A stretch of 64,000 bases of DNA from contig DASYQD010000079.1 in assembly GCA_036005845.1 (NCBI GenBank), positions 10,353 through 74,352 on the forward strand. Direction: 5' to 3'. The notes beneath the pieces were generated by a model. The model saw only the letters and a list, made by a program, of their open reading frames with translations. It ran no database searches and had not been told where the DNA came from. This document shows positions 39,884 to 50,449 of the stretch, piece after piece. The stretch is from DASYQD01 sp036005845. Lineage in GTDB: Bacteria; Acidobacteriota; Thermoanaerobaculia; Multivoradales; JAIOJS01. Position 1 is the stretch's first letter. Each line of letters starts with the position of its first letter. Position numbers and translations under genes: made by a program.

Positions 39884-39922
39884 AAAGGCCCTCGGTACCC
39901 GGGTGGGCGCCGAGGGCCTTTT
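39884..39922. terminator. Bidirectional intrinsic terminator
   Basis: A 12-bp perfect stem AAAGGCCCTCGG (39884-39895) / CCGAGGGCCTTT (39910-39921) with a 14-nt loop and a T run on the plus strand (39919-39922), plus TTTCTT on the minus strand. It separates the FemAB-like gene from the minus-strand mini-ORF unit upstream, so it may act as a leader attenuator or end a short transcript. Confidence 0.75.
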
Positions 39923-40003
39923 GGCTTCACGTCAGTGGCGTTGGGTTGACCCCGCTTACAGGAGGGTCCCAGTGGCGCGCCACGCGCAGCCGGAGGTACC
40001 CCG

Positions 40004-40065
40004 TTACGGGGACGCCACCTCCGTAGTAGCCGTAGGTCGACTCTTCACTGGACCACCTCCTTTCT
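40004..40065 (-). other. Mini-ORF (14 codons) with perfect Shine-Dalgarno and stop-codon hairpin
   Basis: On the minus strand AGAAAGGAGGTGGTC (40065-40051) is a near-complete complement of the 16S anti-SD, followed 2 bp later by a GTG (40048). The ORF VKSRPTATTEVASP ends with a TAA at 40006-40004 that lies inside a perfect hairpin CCCCG-taa-CGGGG; outer arms GGAGGT/ACCTCC extend it. The terminator at 39884 follows 80 bp on. Together this resembles a short leader-peptide transcript. The same 40 bp read on the plus strand resemble the 3' end of 16S rRNA. Confidence 0.4.
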
Positions 40066-40294
40066 GGGCGTGACCATCGTTGGCGGGTCCCAACCCACCC
40101 AGCTCCTCGGACCGCCCCAGCCCATCAGAGCCGCCGCCTCCCCTCCCGGGGGGCGGATGCTGCCGCCACGACACGTGTCGGGGCGGTTTGTCGATGCAAC
40201 GCAAGTTTACGCGAGGAACATTCCCGCTGTCACCGGTCTCGGAGAGGTGCCGTGGATTGCAAACGGTGGTGACCACCCGGCCGGCGGGCGCGGA

Positions 40295-40723
40295 GCGGAT
40301 CCGGAGGGCGCCGCTGTGGGGCACGCTCGCCTTTCTGAGGTATGCAGGTAGGAGCGGCTCGCTCGCCGCAGGGCGCGTCGCACGGAGGTTGCCTTTGACC
40401 GCCCTACAAGTGCGCCCTGCGGAGGCCCCACCGCGGCGCCCTCCGGATCCGCTTGGCGCCCGCCTTCATTGAGGTCGTCAAGCGACACCTCGGAGCACCG
40501 CTCGCGGATCAGCCGTGGTCGCCGGAGCTCGCTCGCGGTCGAAGGCCACCGATGAAGGCGTTCGCGCCAGCCGGGTGCGGGGGGCGCCGCAGTGGGGCTT
40601 CCGGAGGGCGCATTCGTAGGTATTCGAAAACAGCGATCGAGCAAGCGCCCGGAGGCAAGCGACCCGCTCCCACCGCACACCTCAGAAAGGGGAGCGTGCC
40701 CCACAGCGGCGCCCTCCGCACCC
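40295..40723. repeat. Nested palindromic intergenic repeat (four copies, alternating orientation)
   Basis: A ~25-45 bp unit with core GGAGGGCGCCGC-nGTGGGGC occurs four times, alternating plus/minus/plus/minus: 40295-40357, 40412-40452, 40573-40598 (continuing to about 40620) and 40681-40723. A perfect 20-bp inverted repeat pairs 40295-40314 with 40433-40452, and a 40-bp inverted repeat with a single mismatch pairs 40302-40341 with 40679-40718. The centre (40453-40570) also holds a weaker inverted pair. The ~970 bp stretch 39849-40822 holds no convincing protein gene beyond the mini-ORF; apart from terminator, mini-ORF and this repeat I see nothing in it. Confidence 0.75.
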
Positions 40724-40822
40724 GGCAGCGAACGCCGGCCGTAGACCAGCGACCCTCCAACCACCACGACCGCTCTTCCCGTCGCACATCGCGAGCCACC
40801 GCCCCGCCCACCACCCTGCGCT

Positions 40823-41917
40823 ATGCTCCGCCGCCCTCCGCGAGGACCACCAGCGTTGATCGACCTCGTCCGCCGCCTCCTCCACACCCTCACCGACGTC
40901 GAAGGCATGATCCGCTGGGGCGGCTACGTAGGCCTCGCGGCGATCATCTTCGCCGAGACCGGCCTCATGCTCGGCTTCTTCCTCCCCGGCGATTCACTGC
41001 TCGTTGCCGCCGGCCTCTTCGCCGCACGCGGCACCCTCAACCTCTTCGCGCTCTGGGCGCTCCTCATCCCGATGGCCATCCTCGGCAACTCCACCGGCTA
41101 CGCCATCGGCCACAAACTCGGCAAGGCACTCTTCGCCCGCAAGAGCTCGCGCCTCTTCAACCACCGCCACCTCGTCCGCACCCAACTCTTCTACGAAGAA
41201 CACGGCGGCAAGGCCGTCTCCTTCGCGCAATTCCTCCCCATCTTCCGCACCTTCACTCCCGTCGTCGCCGGCATCGCGACGATGCGCTATCGCCGCTTCA
41301 TCGCCTTCAACGTGCTCGGCGCCATCTGCTGGGTCATCTCGATGACCGCCGTCGGCTTCGTCCTCGGCCGCACCTTCCCCACCATCGCCAAGCGCATCGA
41401 GCTGGTGATGATCGTCGTCGTCGCCGTCTCCTTCATCCCGGCGGCGATCTCGGGCTGGCGCGCGCGGCGCGCCAAGCTGCGCAGTCGAAGCTCGTTCCTG
41501 GAGGCGATGGGCGCGCTCGTGGAGCGCCTGGGAAATCTCTCGTGGGAGGGCGGCTCGAACGTCCACCAGCTCGCCGCCGCGCTGCCGGCGCCGCACGGCG
41601 CCCGAGCCGTCGAGGGGCCGACGCCGGCCGTGGAGATGGTCGCCGAGCAGTCGCCGCCGCTTGCCGAGCTGAGCGACGCGGGCGGCGAGGCCGCGGGCTG
41701 GGACATCGAAGAGCGCTATGCGCAGGCGCGGGCGGCGCTCTGCTCGGCCTACGGCGAGCCGCGCGAGGACGAGGCGCCGGGCAGCGCGCCGAGCGGGCCG
41801 CGGTCGCTGCCGACGCGGACGGCGAGATGGCGCGCACCGCAGGGTACGGTGACGCTGCAGCAGCGTTGCGATGCCGACCGGCATCGGTTGGCGGTGCGTG
41901 TCGAGCCGGCCGCCTAG
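40823..41917 (+). CDS. DedA/SNARE-associated (VTT-domain) membrane protein
   Basis: A DedA-family protein: GLAAIIFAETGLMLGFFLPGDSLL, GTLNLFALWALLIPMAILGNSTGYAIGHKLG and FAQFLPIFRTFTPVVAGIATMRYRRF are diagnostic reentrant and TM motifs, including the FLPGDSLL and R-x-x-P(V)xAG segments. DedA proteins act in lipid flipping and membrane homeostasis. After the ~215-residue core comes an unusual ~150-residue acidic, probably disordered C-terminal tail. Start could be the ATG at 40823 or the TTG at 40856. Confidence 0.87.
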   Translation: MLRRPPRGPPALIDLVRRLLHTLTDVEGMIRWGGYVGLAAIIFAETGLMLGFFLPGDSLLVAAGLFAARGTLNLFALWALLIPMAILGNSTGYAIGHKLGKALFARKSSRLFNHRHLVRTQLFYEEHGGKAVSFAQFLPIFRTFTPVVAGIATMRYRRFIAFNVLGAICWVISMTAVGFVLGRTFPTIAKRIELVMIVVVAVSFIPAAISGWRARRAKLRSRSSFLEAMGALVERLGNLSWEGGSNVHQLAAALPAPHGARAVEGPTPAVEMVAEQSPPLAELSDAGGEAAGWDIEERYAQARAALCSAYGEPREDEAPGSAPSGPRSLPTRTARWRAPQGTVTLQQRCDADRHRLAVRVEPAA

Positions 41918-41979
41918 CTTGCGCGCGCGCGACTCGCGGGCAGCTCCCGCCGACCGGAGCGGACGATAGGCTTGCGGAC

Positions 41980-43695
41980 ATGCGAACGCTCTCGCGCGGC
42001 CTCGTATACGGTGTGTTGGCGCTGGGTGCGGCGGTGACGGCGGCGAGCACCGCGCAGCGCGCGGCAGAGGCGCGCCGCGCGCCCGCGCAGGAGAGCGCCG
42101 CCTACGACCTCGTCATCGCCGGCGGCCGCGTCGTCGACGGCACCGGCGCGCCCTGGTTCCGCGCCGACGTCGGCATCCGCGGCGATCGCATCGCGGCGAT
42201 CGGCGACCTCTCCGGCGCCAGCGCGACGCGCCGCATCGACGCCAAGGGGCAGCTCGTGGCGCCCGGCTTCATCGACATGCTCGGGCAGTCCGAACACACG
42301 CTGCTCGTCGATCCGTCGGCGGAGTCGAAAGTGCGGCAGGGCATCACCACCGAGATCACCGGCGAGGGCAGCTCGGCGGCGCCGGTCACCGAGGCGACGC
42401 TGCGCGACATGAAGCCGTGGCTCGACAAGTACGGACTCACCGTCGACTGGACCGACTTCCACGGCTACTTCGCGCGCCTCGCGGCAGCCAAGCCGGCGAT
42501 CAACCTCGGCTCCTTCGTCGGCGCCGCGCAGGTGCGCCGCGTGGTGCTCGGCGACGGCGACGTGCAGCCGACGCCCGAGCAGCTCGCGCGCATGGAGGCG
42601 CTGGTCGAGCAGGCGATGGAGCACGGCGCGCTCGGTCTCTCGACGTCGCTCATCTACCCGCCCGGCTCGTACGCGAAGACCGGCGAGCTCATCGCGCTCG
42701 CCCGCGTCGCGTCACGCCACGGCGGCGTCTACGCCACCCACATGCGCGACGAGGCCAACGAGGAGATGGCGGCGCTCGAGGAAGCCATCACCATCGGCCG
42801 CGAGGCGAAGATCCCGGTCGAGATCTGGCACTTGAAAGTGGCCGGCCGCAACAACTGGGGGCGGATGAAGGACGTCGTCGCCCGCATCGAGCGCGCGCGA
42901 GCCGACGGCGTCGACGTCACCGCCGACATGTACCCCTATGTGGCCAGCGGCAACGGCCTCGACGCCACCGTGCCGCAGTGGGCGCAAGCGGGCGGCGTCG
43001 ACGCCATGATCGCGCGCTTCCACGACCCGGCGCAGCGCGAGCGCATCCTGCGCGAGATCCGCGAGGGCAACGGCAGCGACCTCCAGGGTTGGAAGGCGCG
43101 GCCGCCGGAGGACATCCTCATCGTCTCGGTGCTCGATCCCGAGCTGCAGAAGTGGACAGGGAAGCGGCTGTCCGCGATAGCGGCGGAGATGGGCAAGAGC
43201 TCGGAAGAAGCGCTGATCGAGCTGGTCGAGCAGGACCGCGCCAACGTCTTCGTCGCGCGATTCTCGATGAACGAAGACGACCTGCAGCTCGCGATGCGCC
43301 AGCCGTGGGTGGCGTTCGATTTGGACGCCGGCGCCTTCTCGCTGGCGGGCCCGTTCGGCAAGAGCAAGCACCACCCGCGCTCGCTGGGCGCCTTCCCGCG
43401 CGTGCTCGGCCACTACGCGCGCGAGCTGCGACTCTTCAGCGTCGAAGAGGCGGTGCGGCGCATGACCTCGCTGCCGGCGCGGCGAGTCGGCTTGGAGGAC
43501 CGCGGCCTGCTGAGGCCGGGAATGGCCGCCGACGTCGTCGTCTTCGATCCCGAGAAGATCGTCGACCGCGCCACCTTCGAAGACCCCAACGTCTACTCCG
43601 AAGGCATCGACACCGTCGTCGTCAACGGCCGTGCCGTGCTCGAAAGCGGCAAGATGACCGGCAAGCGATCCGGGCGTGCGCTTCTGAGACGCTGA
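41980..43695 (+). CDS. N-acyl-D-amino-acid deacylase (D-aminoacylase)
   Basis: About 571 residues from the ATG at 41980. A signal-like N-terminus (GLVYGVLALGAAVTAAST) is followed by an amidohydrolase domain of the D-aminoacylase type: IAGGRVVDGTGAPWFRADVGI, a metal segment GFIDMLGQSE where HxH is replaced by MLGQS, GITTEITGEGSSAAP, YATHMRDE (His), EIWHLKVAG (His), and PGMAADVVVFDP at the end. Such enzymes release D-amino acids from N-acyl forms, for example during cell-wall turnover. The lost HxH resembles the altered metal site of this subgroup. Confidence 0.85.
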   Translation: MRTLSRGLVYGVLALGAAVTAASTAQRAAEARRAPAQESAAYDLVIAGGRVVDGTGAPWFRADVGIRGDRIAAIGDLSGASATRRIDAKGQLVAPGFIDMLGQSEHTLLVDPSAESKVRQGITTEITGEGSSAAPVTEATLRDMKPWLDKYGLTVDWTDFHGYFARLAAAKPAINLGSFVGAAQVRRVVLGDGDVQPTPEQLARMEALVEQAMEHGALGLSTSLIYPPGSYAKTGELIALARVASRHGGVYATHMRDEANEEMAALEEAITIGREAKIPVEIWHLKVAGRNNWGRMKDVVARIERARADGVDVTADMYPYVASGNGLDATVPQWAQAGGVDAMIARFHDPAQRERILREIREGNGSDLQGWKARPPEDILIVSVLDPELQKWTGKRLSAIAAEMGKSSEEALIELVEQDRANVFVARFSMNEDDLQLAMRQPWVAFDLDAGAFSLAGPFGKSKHHPRSLGAFPRVLGHYARELRLFSVEEAVRRMTSLPARRVGLEDRGLLRPGMAADVVVFDPEKIVDRATFEDPNVYSEGIDTVVVNGRAVLESGKMTGKRSGRALLRR

Positions 43696-43701
43696 GGGCG
43701 T

Positions 43702-44052
43702 CTAGCCGCGGTCGAGCTCTTCGAGGAGCTGCCAGCCGTCGGTCCCCTCTCCCCTATCAGCCTCGGCGATCGCGGCCGCGAGCTCGCGCTGTAAGCGAAG
43801 GTCGATGGGTTGGCCTGTCACGGCTGAATAGAGGGTGTCCGGATCAAGGTCGGCCCCATTGGGCCAGACGATGGTGCCGAGCTCCGGGTTAACACGGACC
43901 TTTGCGAACTCGGCGACCTCCGCCAGGGGGGCGAAAACGCCTTCGAATCGGAGCGTCGCGTGAAGATCGAGCTCGCCGGCGACACCGTCCTCGAACCGCA
44001 AGGCGAGCCGATGACCGCCGAGGTGTCGAACTTCGACCACATCTTTAAGCAT
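43702..44052 (-). CDS. DUF2442 domain protein
   Basis: A 116-residue protein matching DUF2442: VVEVRHLGGHRLALRFEDGVAGELDL, then FAKVRVNPELGTIVWPNGADLDPDTLY. DUF2442 is often next to a DUF4160 partner in toxin-antitoxin-like pairs, but no partner is present here. It begins 6 bp after the stop of the molybdopterin enzyme gene and may be co-transcribed with it. Confidence 0.8.
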   Translation of the reverse strand: MLKDVVEVRHLGGHRLALRFEDGVAGELDLHATLRFEGVFAPLAEVAEFAKVRVNPELGTIVWPNGADLDPDTLYSAVTGQPIDLRLQRELAAAIAEADRGEGTDGWQLLEELDRG

Positions 44053-44058
44053 CGATCT

Positions 44059-46065
44059 CTACGCCCGCGCCACTTCGACGCGGGCGTCGTTGTAGCAGGC
44101 ATTGCCGCCGAGGTCGGCGAGGGTCGGCGGGGCGAGGGCGTTGGCGGTGCGGCCGTTGTCGGTGTGCTTGGCCCACATGCCTTTCGGCATCAGCGCGACG
44201 CCCGGCATGAGGTCGTGGTTGAGGCGTAGAGCGGTGATCACCTCGCCGTACTGGTTCCAGACCCGCACGCGGTCGCCGTCGCGCAGCCCGCGCGGTTCCG
44301 CATCGGCGGGGTGCATCTCCAGCGGGATCTTGCCCTTCCGCAGGTGGCCGAGGTAGCTGCTGATGGTGCGGTTGGTGGCCGGCGAGATCAACGCCAGCGG
44401 CGCCGCCTCCGTCGCCGGGTCGGCTTGATAGGTGTACAAGCCGTGCGGCGTCTCGCGATCGAGCTCTTCGGGGACGAGGTGGGCCTTGCGGTCGGCGGTG
44501 CGCGGGAAGTTGTCGACGAACTGGATCGGCCCCGAACCGCACGGCGCGTCGCCGATGCCGGCGGCGTCGAGTTGCGCCAGCGCCCTGCGGTTCTCTTCCC
44601 TGCCGCCTAGCAGCGCGCGCTCGAAGTCGTCCGGCCCTTCCGCGTCGCCGGGCTTCGACAGCCCCAGCCGCCGCGTCAGCTCGGCGAAGACCTCGTAGTT
44701 CGGCCGCGCCTCGCCCGGCGCCTCCGCCACCGGCTCGATGCGGTGGATGACGAAGGCGCCGTAGCCGCGCGCCAGCTCGCGGTGCTCGAGGAAGGCCGTC
44801 GCCGGCAGCACCACGTCGGCGTACATCGCGGTGTCGGTGCGCACTTGGTCGAAGACGACGGTGAAGAGGTCCTCGCGCTCGAGTCCCTGGCGTACGCGCT
44901 CCTGGTCGGGGTTGGTGGTCAGCGCGTTGGAGTTGTAGACGAAGAGCACGTCGATCGGCGGATCGCCGAGCGTCAGCAGCGCCTCGGCGAGGTGGTTCAT
45001 ATTGATCTCGCGCGTCCTCGGCTCGGGCTCGGCGACCGCGGCCGCGTCGTCGACCTTCCAGGCGCCCGAGTTGCTCATCGTGTAGCCCCCGCCCCGCACG
45101 CCGAACTTGCCGCCGACGGCCGGCAGCGACAGCACCGCCGACACCGCCGAGCCGCCGTTGCGGTTGCGCTCGAGCCCCCAGCCGCAGCGGATCACCGCCG
45201 GCGAGGAGTCGGCGTAGAGCTGCGCGAAGGCCTCGATCTGCGCCGCCGGAATCCCCGAGGGCCCCGCCGCGCGCTCCGGCGTCCACTCTGCCGCGCGCTT
45301 GCGCAGCTCCTCCCCGCCCGTCGCGTGCTCGGCGAGGAACGCCTCGTCTGCACGGCCGTTCTCCCACAGCCAGCGCATCACCGCCAGCGCCAGCGGCAGG
45401 TCGCCGCCGGGCCGCACCTGCAGATGCAGGTCGGCCTGCTTGGCGAGCGGCGTGGCGCGGGGATCGACCACCACGAGCTTGGCTCCGTTGCGCTGCGCCT
45501 CCTGCACGATGGGCACGAGGTGGATGCCGGTGGCCGAGGGGTTCATCCCCCAGATCACGATCAGCCGCGCGTGCACGTAGTCGGCGAAGGCGACGCCGGG
45601 CATCTTGCCGTAGAGGCCGATCGCGGCGCGTCCAGTGGCGGCGGCGCAGACGGTGCGCAGCAGCCGCGAGGCGCCGAGGCGGCGGAAGAGCCGCGCGTCG
45701 TGGGCCTCGTGGGTGAGCATGCCGTTGCTGCCGCCGTAGCGGTAGGGCAGGATCGATTCGCCACCGAACCGCTCTCGCGCAGAGCGCAGGCGGTCGGCGA
45801 TCGTGCCCAGCGCCTCGTCCCAGGAGATGCGCTCGAAGCGTCCCTCGCCCTTCCTGCCCACGCGCCGCTCCGGATAGAGCAAGCGGTCGGGGCCGTAGAG
45901 CAGCTCCGGGATGTGCCGCACCTTCGAGCAGATGAAACCCTGCGTGTAGGGGTTGCGGCGGTCGCCGTCGAGCTTGACGACGCGGCCGGCCTCGACCTTC
46001 ACCTCGAGGCTGCAGGCGTCGGGGCAGTCGAGAGGACAGGCGCTGGTGCGGATGGTCGCAGGCAT
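44059..46065 (-). CDS. Molybdopterin-dependent oxidoreductase, [4Fe-4S] type
   Basis: A 668-residue DMSO-reductase family catalytic subunit. A [4Fe-4S] motif is at the N-terminus (CPLDCPDAC and GFICSK); bis-MGD binding segments include RYGGSNGMLTHE, WGMNPSATGIH and VVVDPRATPLAKQAD; the C-terminal MopB domain has RVRVWNQYGEV and MPKGMWAKHTDNGRTANALAP. No Tat signal is seen, so it is probably cytoplasmic. Substrate unknown; stand-alone members include formate dehydrogenase-like and assimilatory-type enzymes. No gene for an electron-transfer partner is nearby. Confidence 0.88.
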   Translation of the reverse strand: MPATIRTSACPLDCPDACSLEVKVEAGRVVKLDGDRRNPYTQGFICSKVRHIPELLYGPDRLLYPERRVGRKGEGRFERISWDEALGTIADRLRSARERFGGESILPYRYGGSNGMLTHEAHDARLFRRLGASRLLRTVCAAATGRAAIGLYGKMPGVAFADYVHARLIVIWGMNPSATGIHLVPIVQEAQRNGAKLVVVDPRATPLAKQADLHLQVRPGGDLPLALAVMRWLWENGRADEAFLAEHATGGEELRKRAAEWTPERAAGPSGIPAAQIEAFAQLYADSSPAVIRCGWGLERNRNGGSAVSAVLSLPAVGGKFGVRGGGYTMSNSGAWKVDDAAAVAEPEPRTREINMNHLAEALLTLGDPPIDVLFVYNSNALTTNPDQERVRQGLEREDLFTVVFDQVRTDTAMYADVVLPATAFLEHRELARGYGAFVIHRIEPVAEAPGEARPNYEVFAELTRRLGLSKPGDAEGPDDFERALLGGREENRRALAQLDAAGIGDAPCGSGPIQFVDNFPRTADRKAHLVPEELDRETPHGLYTYQADPATEAAPLALISPATNRTISSYLGHLRKGKIPLEMHPADAEPRGLRDGDRVRVWNQYGEVITALRLNHDLMPGVALMPKGMWAKHTDNGRTANALAPPTLADLGGNACYNDARVEVARA

Positions 46066-46146
46066 GGGCGCATTTTACGCCTGCCATCCAACGGCACGAG
46101 GGCGCCGTATTCTCGCCGAACCCACAACGAATCCGGAGGGACTGCC

Positions 46147-46545
46147 ATGAGCAACAGCCAGACGATCCGTGACCTCTACGACGCCTTTCAGCGCGGCGAC
46201 CTGCCGGCGATCCTCGCCGTCGTCACCGACGACGTGGACTGGAACAACCAGCGCGTCGCCTCGCGGGAGTGCCCGTGGAACGGCGACTTCAGCGGCAAGG
46301 CGAAGCTGCCGGGGTTCTTCCAGGCCGTCGGTGACAACCTCGATATCCGCGTCTTCGACCCGCACACCTTCATCGAGAACGGCGAGCGCGTGGCCGTGCT
46401 GCTGCGCATCGAGTCGGTGCTGCGGCGCAACGGCAAGCCGCTCAGCAACGACGCCGTCCACGTCTGGGACCTGAGCGACGGCAAGGTGAGCCGCTACCGC
46501 CACTACAACGACACCGCCGCCGAGCTCGAGGCCTGGCGCGCGTAG
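46147..46545 (+). CDS. SnoaL-like / NTF2-fold protein
   Basis: A 132-residue alpha+beta cone (NTF2-like) protein: TIRDLYDAFQRGDLPAILAVVTDDVDW and the C-terminal VHVWDLSDGKVSRYRHYNDTAA are typical of the SnoaL/ketosteroid isomerase-like group, which often act as scavenging isomerases or of unknown role. The ATG has a CCGGAGGG site 5 bp before. Convergent with the matrixin gene across a hairpin. Confidence 0.87.
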   Translation: MSNSQTIRDLYDAFQRGDLPAILAVVTDDVDWNNQRVASRECPWNGDFSGKAKLPGFFQAVGDNLDIRVFDPHTFIENGERVAVLLRIESVLRRNGKPLSNDAVHVWDLSDGKVSRYRHYNDTAAELEAWRA

Positions 46546-46564
46546 CGTCGTCAGTCAAGCAAAC

Positions 46565-46592
46565 GGGGCCGGCGCCGCGAAGCGCCGGCCCC
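46565..46592. terminator. GC-rich terminator hairpin between convergent genes
   Basis: A perfect 11-bp stem GGGGCCGGCGC (46565-46575) / GCGCCGGCCCC (46582-46592) with a 6-nt loop, midway between the stop codons of the SnoaL-like and matrixin genes. It lacks a T run but sits exactly where a shared terminator is expected. Confidence 0.6.
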
Positions 46593-46607
46593 ACCGCTGC
46601 GCACGGG

Positions 46608-48140
46608 CTACTTCTTGGTGCGCACCTTCAGCGTGTTGCTGGCGCCGGCGACGGCGCCGTCGGCGCGCAAGGCGGTGACACGCAGCGTGACGAGCTGGTT
46701 CTTCTTGAAGCCGCCGACGGTGACGCTGGTTTCGTCGCCGCCGGCCGTCGCCAGCACCTGGAAGCTCCCCTTCTTCCCCACCAGCTCGACGCGGAAGCTG
46801 GCGACGTCGGCGAAGGACGCGGTCCAGGCGAGGTCGATCGTCGTCTGGGTCGTGCGGCTGGCCGCGACCGTGAAGGCCTGTGTGGCGCCGCCCGAGCCCG
46901 CGCCGCCGCTGGGCGCCGGCTGGTAGCTGCCGTCGCCGTAGACGACCGAGGCGCCAACACGGTCGTCCTCGCCGAGGCGCGCGCCGCGGCCGTCGTTGTG
47001 CACGTTGGGGAACATCAGCGATTGCGGGTCGCTGGCGTGGCCGAAACCGAGAGTGTGGCCGAGCTCGTGGGCGAAGACCTCGGCGGCGCCCGCCGGGTTG
47101 CCGGCGAAGAAGCACTCGGTGCCGTCGTTGACGACGACGTCGGACTCGACGACCTCGTGGTAGGCCCTGCCGCGGTAGTCCCGCGTCGAGCTCCAGTACC
47201 AGGAGCCGCCGACCGCGAGCACGCCGCCGTGATTGCAGTCGAAGGTGCCGGCGGCGGTGCCGTGCGGGTCGCCGAAGACGAATGCGTCGACGCCGTCGTT
47301 CGAGGTGAGACCGCCGGTGGCGGTGGTGGTGCCGTCGTAGGTGTAGCTGATGGCGCTCGTCGGGTCCGCGTCCCAGGCCTCCATCGCGGCCTGGACGGCG
47401 GCGGCGGTGGCGTCGAAGCCGAGACCGGGCTGTCCCGACGACTGCACCCTCCAGCCCGCGCGGCCACCGCCGTCGAAGCCGAACCAGCGCGGCGAGATGC
47501 CGTCGCTGGTGCCGTAGTAGGCGAACGCCTTCTCCTGCGGCGCGGTCGTGCGCGATCCGCGCACCCAGTAGTCGGCCTCGCGCTGCACGCCGGCCGCGCG
47601 GTCGGCGAGCCAGGCGACGAAGCGGGCGAGGTCGCGGCGGCCGCCCTCCTGCTTCGCCGGACCCGCGAGGCTCACGGCGCCGTCAAGGTCCTGCTCGGCG
47701 ATGACCGCCCCTGCGGCGGCACGCGCATGGAAGGCGCCGAGCATGAGGTGCAGGATCGAGTAGCTGCCGTCTTCATTGGCGTTCAGGAAGAGCAACGCCT
47801 TCTCGCCCACCGCGAGCGCCGGGGCGCCCTCGATCTCGAGGCCGATGCCGTCGGCGCGCATGCCGCCCGGCACGCGCACGACGACGGTGCTGCCGGGCAG
47901 GTAGCCCTGGACGAGCTCGTCGGCGGCGACCAGATAGTCGGTCGCCGGCATCGCGTCCGCGGGTCCGGGCTCGACCGCGACGACGTCGACCAGGGCGATG
48001 ACCTCGGCCTGTGCGGCGAGGTCCCGGTCGGCGATGGGAACGTAGGAAGTGGCTGCCGCGGGTACCGCGAGGGCGAACGAGGCGACGACGGCGGCGAGGG
48101 CTGCGAGGGCGAGGCGGGCGGCGCGGCGGATGGGGTTCAT
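46608..48140 (-). CDS. Secreted matrixin-type metalloprotease with C-terminal FN3 domain
   Basis: A 510-residue exported protein. Signal peptide at LALAALAAVVASFALAVPAAA. The catalytic zinc motif HELGHTLGFGHASD, followed by SLMFP (Met turn), identifies a metzincin of the matrixin type. A region of ~180 residues upstream (AAQAEVIALVDVVAVEPG...) may be a prodomain. A C-terminal FN3 domain (residues ~415-510) ends NTLKVRTKK. It degrades extracellular protein; regulation unknown. Confidence 0.88.
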   Translation of the reverse strand: MNPIRRAARLALAALAAVVASFALAVPAAATSYVPIADRDLAAQAEVIALVDVVAVEPGPADAMPATDYLVAADELVQGYLPGSTVVVRVPGGMRADGIGLEIEGAPALAVGEKALLFLNANEDGSYSILHLMLGAFHARAAAGAVIAEQDLDGAVSLAGPAKQEGGRRDLARFVAWLADRAAGVQREADYWVRGSRTTAPQEKAFAYYGTSDGISPRWFGFDGGGRAGWRVQSSGQPGLGFDATAAAVQAAMEAWDADPTSAISYTYDGTTTATGGLTSNDGVDAFVFGDPHGTAAGTFDCNHGGVLAVGGSWYWSSTRDYRGRAYHEVVESDVVVNDGTECFFAGNPAGAAEVFAHELGHTLGFGHASDPQSLMFPNVHNDGRGARLGEDDRVGASVVYGDGSYQPAPSGGAGSGGATQAFTVAASRTTQTTIDLAWTASFADVASFRVELVGKKGSFQVLATAGGDETSVTVGGFKKNQLVTLRVTALRADGAVAGASNTLKVRTKK

Positions 48141-48288
48141 GGCGGTCTCCTTGGATTCGGTTCGCCGACCCGAATCGCAACCGAGAGGCCATGTGCCAAA
48201 CTCTTTATTTACTGTATTTAGCTAAACCAGTCCTCCGGGGCGGAGACAACTCCGTCCAGAAGCTGGATGCGCGCCGGCCTGCGGCGCG

Positions 48289-50085
<1,797 letters not shown>

Positions 50086-50176
50086 CCCGTGTCGTCCCCT
50101 TTGGGCGTTCGCAGGCGATGCGGTTCGGCGGCGCGGAGCTTCTCATACCCCGGCGCCGCTTGGCTAAGATGAAGTC

Positions 50177-50449
50177 GTGAAGCGCGCTCGCTCCGGCGCG
50201 AACGACACGCATCCGGCCATAGCTGCCATGCTGGTGGAGGCGGCTCGTGCGTTGACTCCGCAGCAAAAGGTGCAGCAGGTGCTCGAGTGCAACGAGCTCA
50301 GCGAAGCGATGTCGCTGGCCGGTCTGCGCGCCCGGCATCCGCAAGCGTCGGAACGAGAGCTGCATCTGCGCGTCGCTGCGCAGCGTCTCGGCCGCCCGCT
50401 GATGATAGCGGCGTTCGGATGGGACCCCGAGCGCCCTGACGATGGCTGA
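50177..50449 (+). CDS. Small hypothetical protein, partner of nucleotidyltransferase
   Basis: A 90-residue helical protein from the GTG at 50177 with a TPQQKVQQVLECNELSEAMSLAG segment. No family recognised. Its end overlaps the start of the nucleotidyltransferase gene by 8 bp, which signals translational coupling. In such pairs the small protein often acts as an antitoxin or specificity factor; this is inference. Confidence 0.6.
   Translation: MKRARSGANDTHPAIAAMLVEAARALTPQQKVQQVLECNELSEAMSLAGLRARHPQASERELHLRVAAQRLGRPLMIAAFGWDPERPDDG

Noticed and set aside
40026..40065. Remnant of a 16S rRNA gene
   Set aside because: Only 29 bases match, split by 11 unrelated ones, and no further rRNA sequence lies upstream; reported as a curiosity rather than an RNA gene.
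40453..41979. Long open frame upstream of and fused to the D-aminoacylase reading frame
   Set aside because: The codons before the ATG at 41980 run through the palindromic repeat and antisense of DedA and are Arg/Pro-rich; the enzyme has its own signal peptide at 41980.
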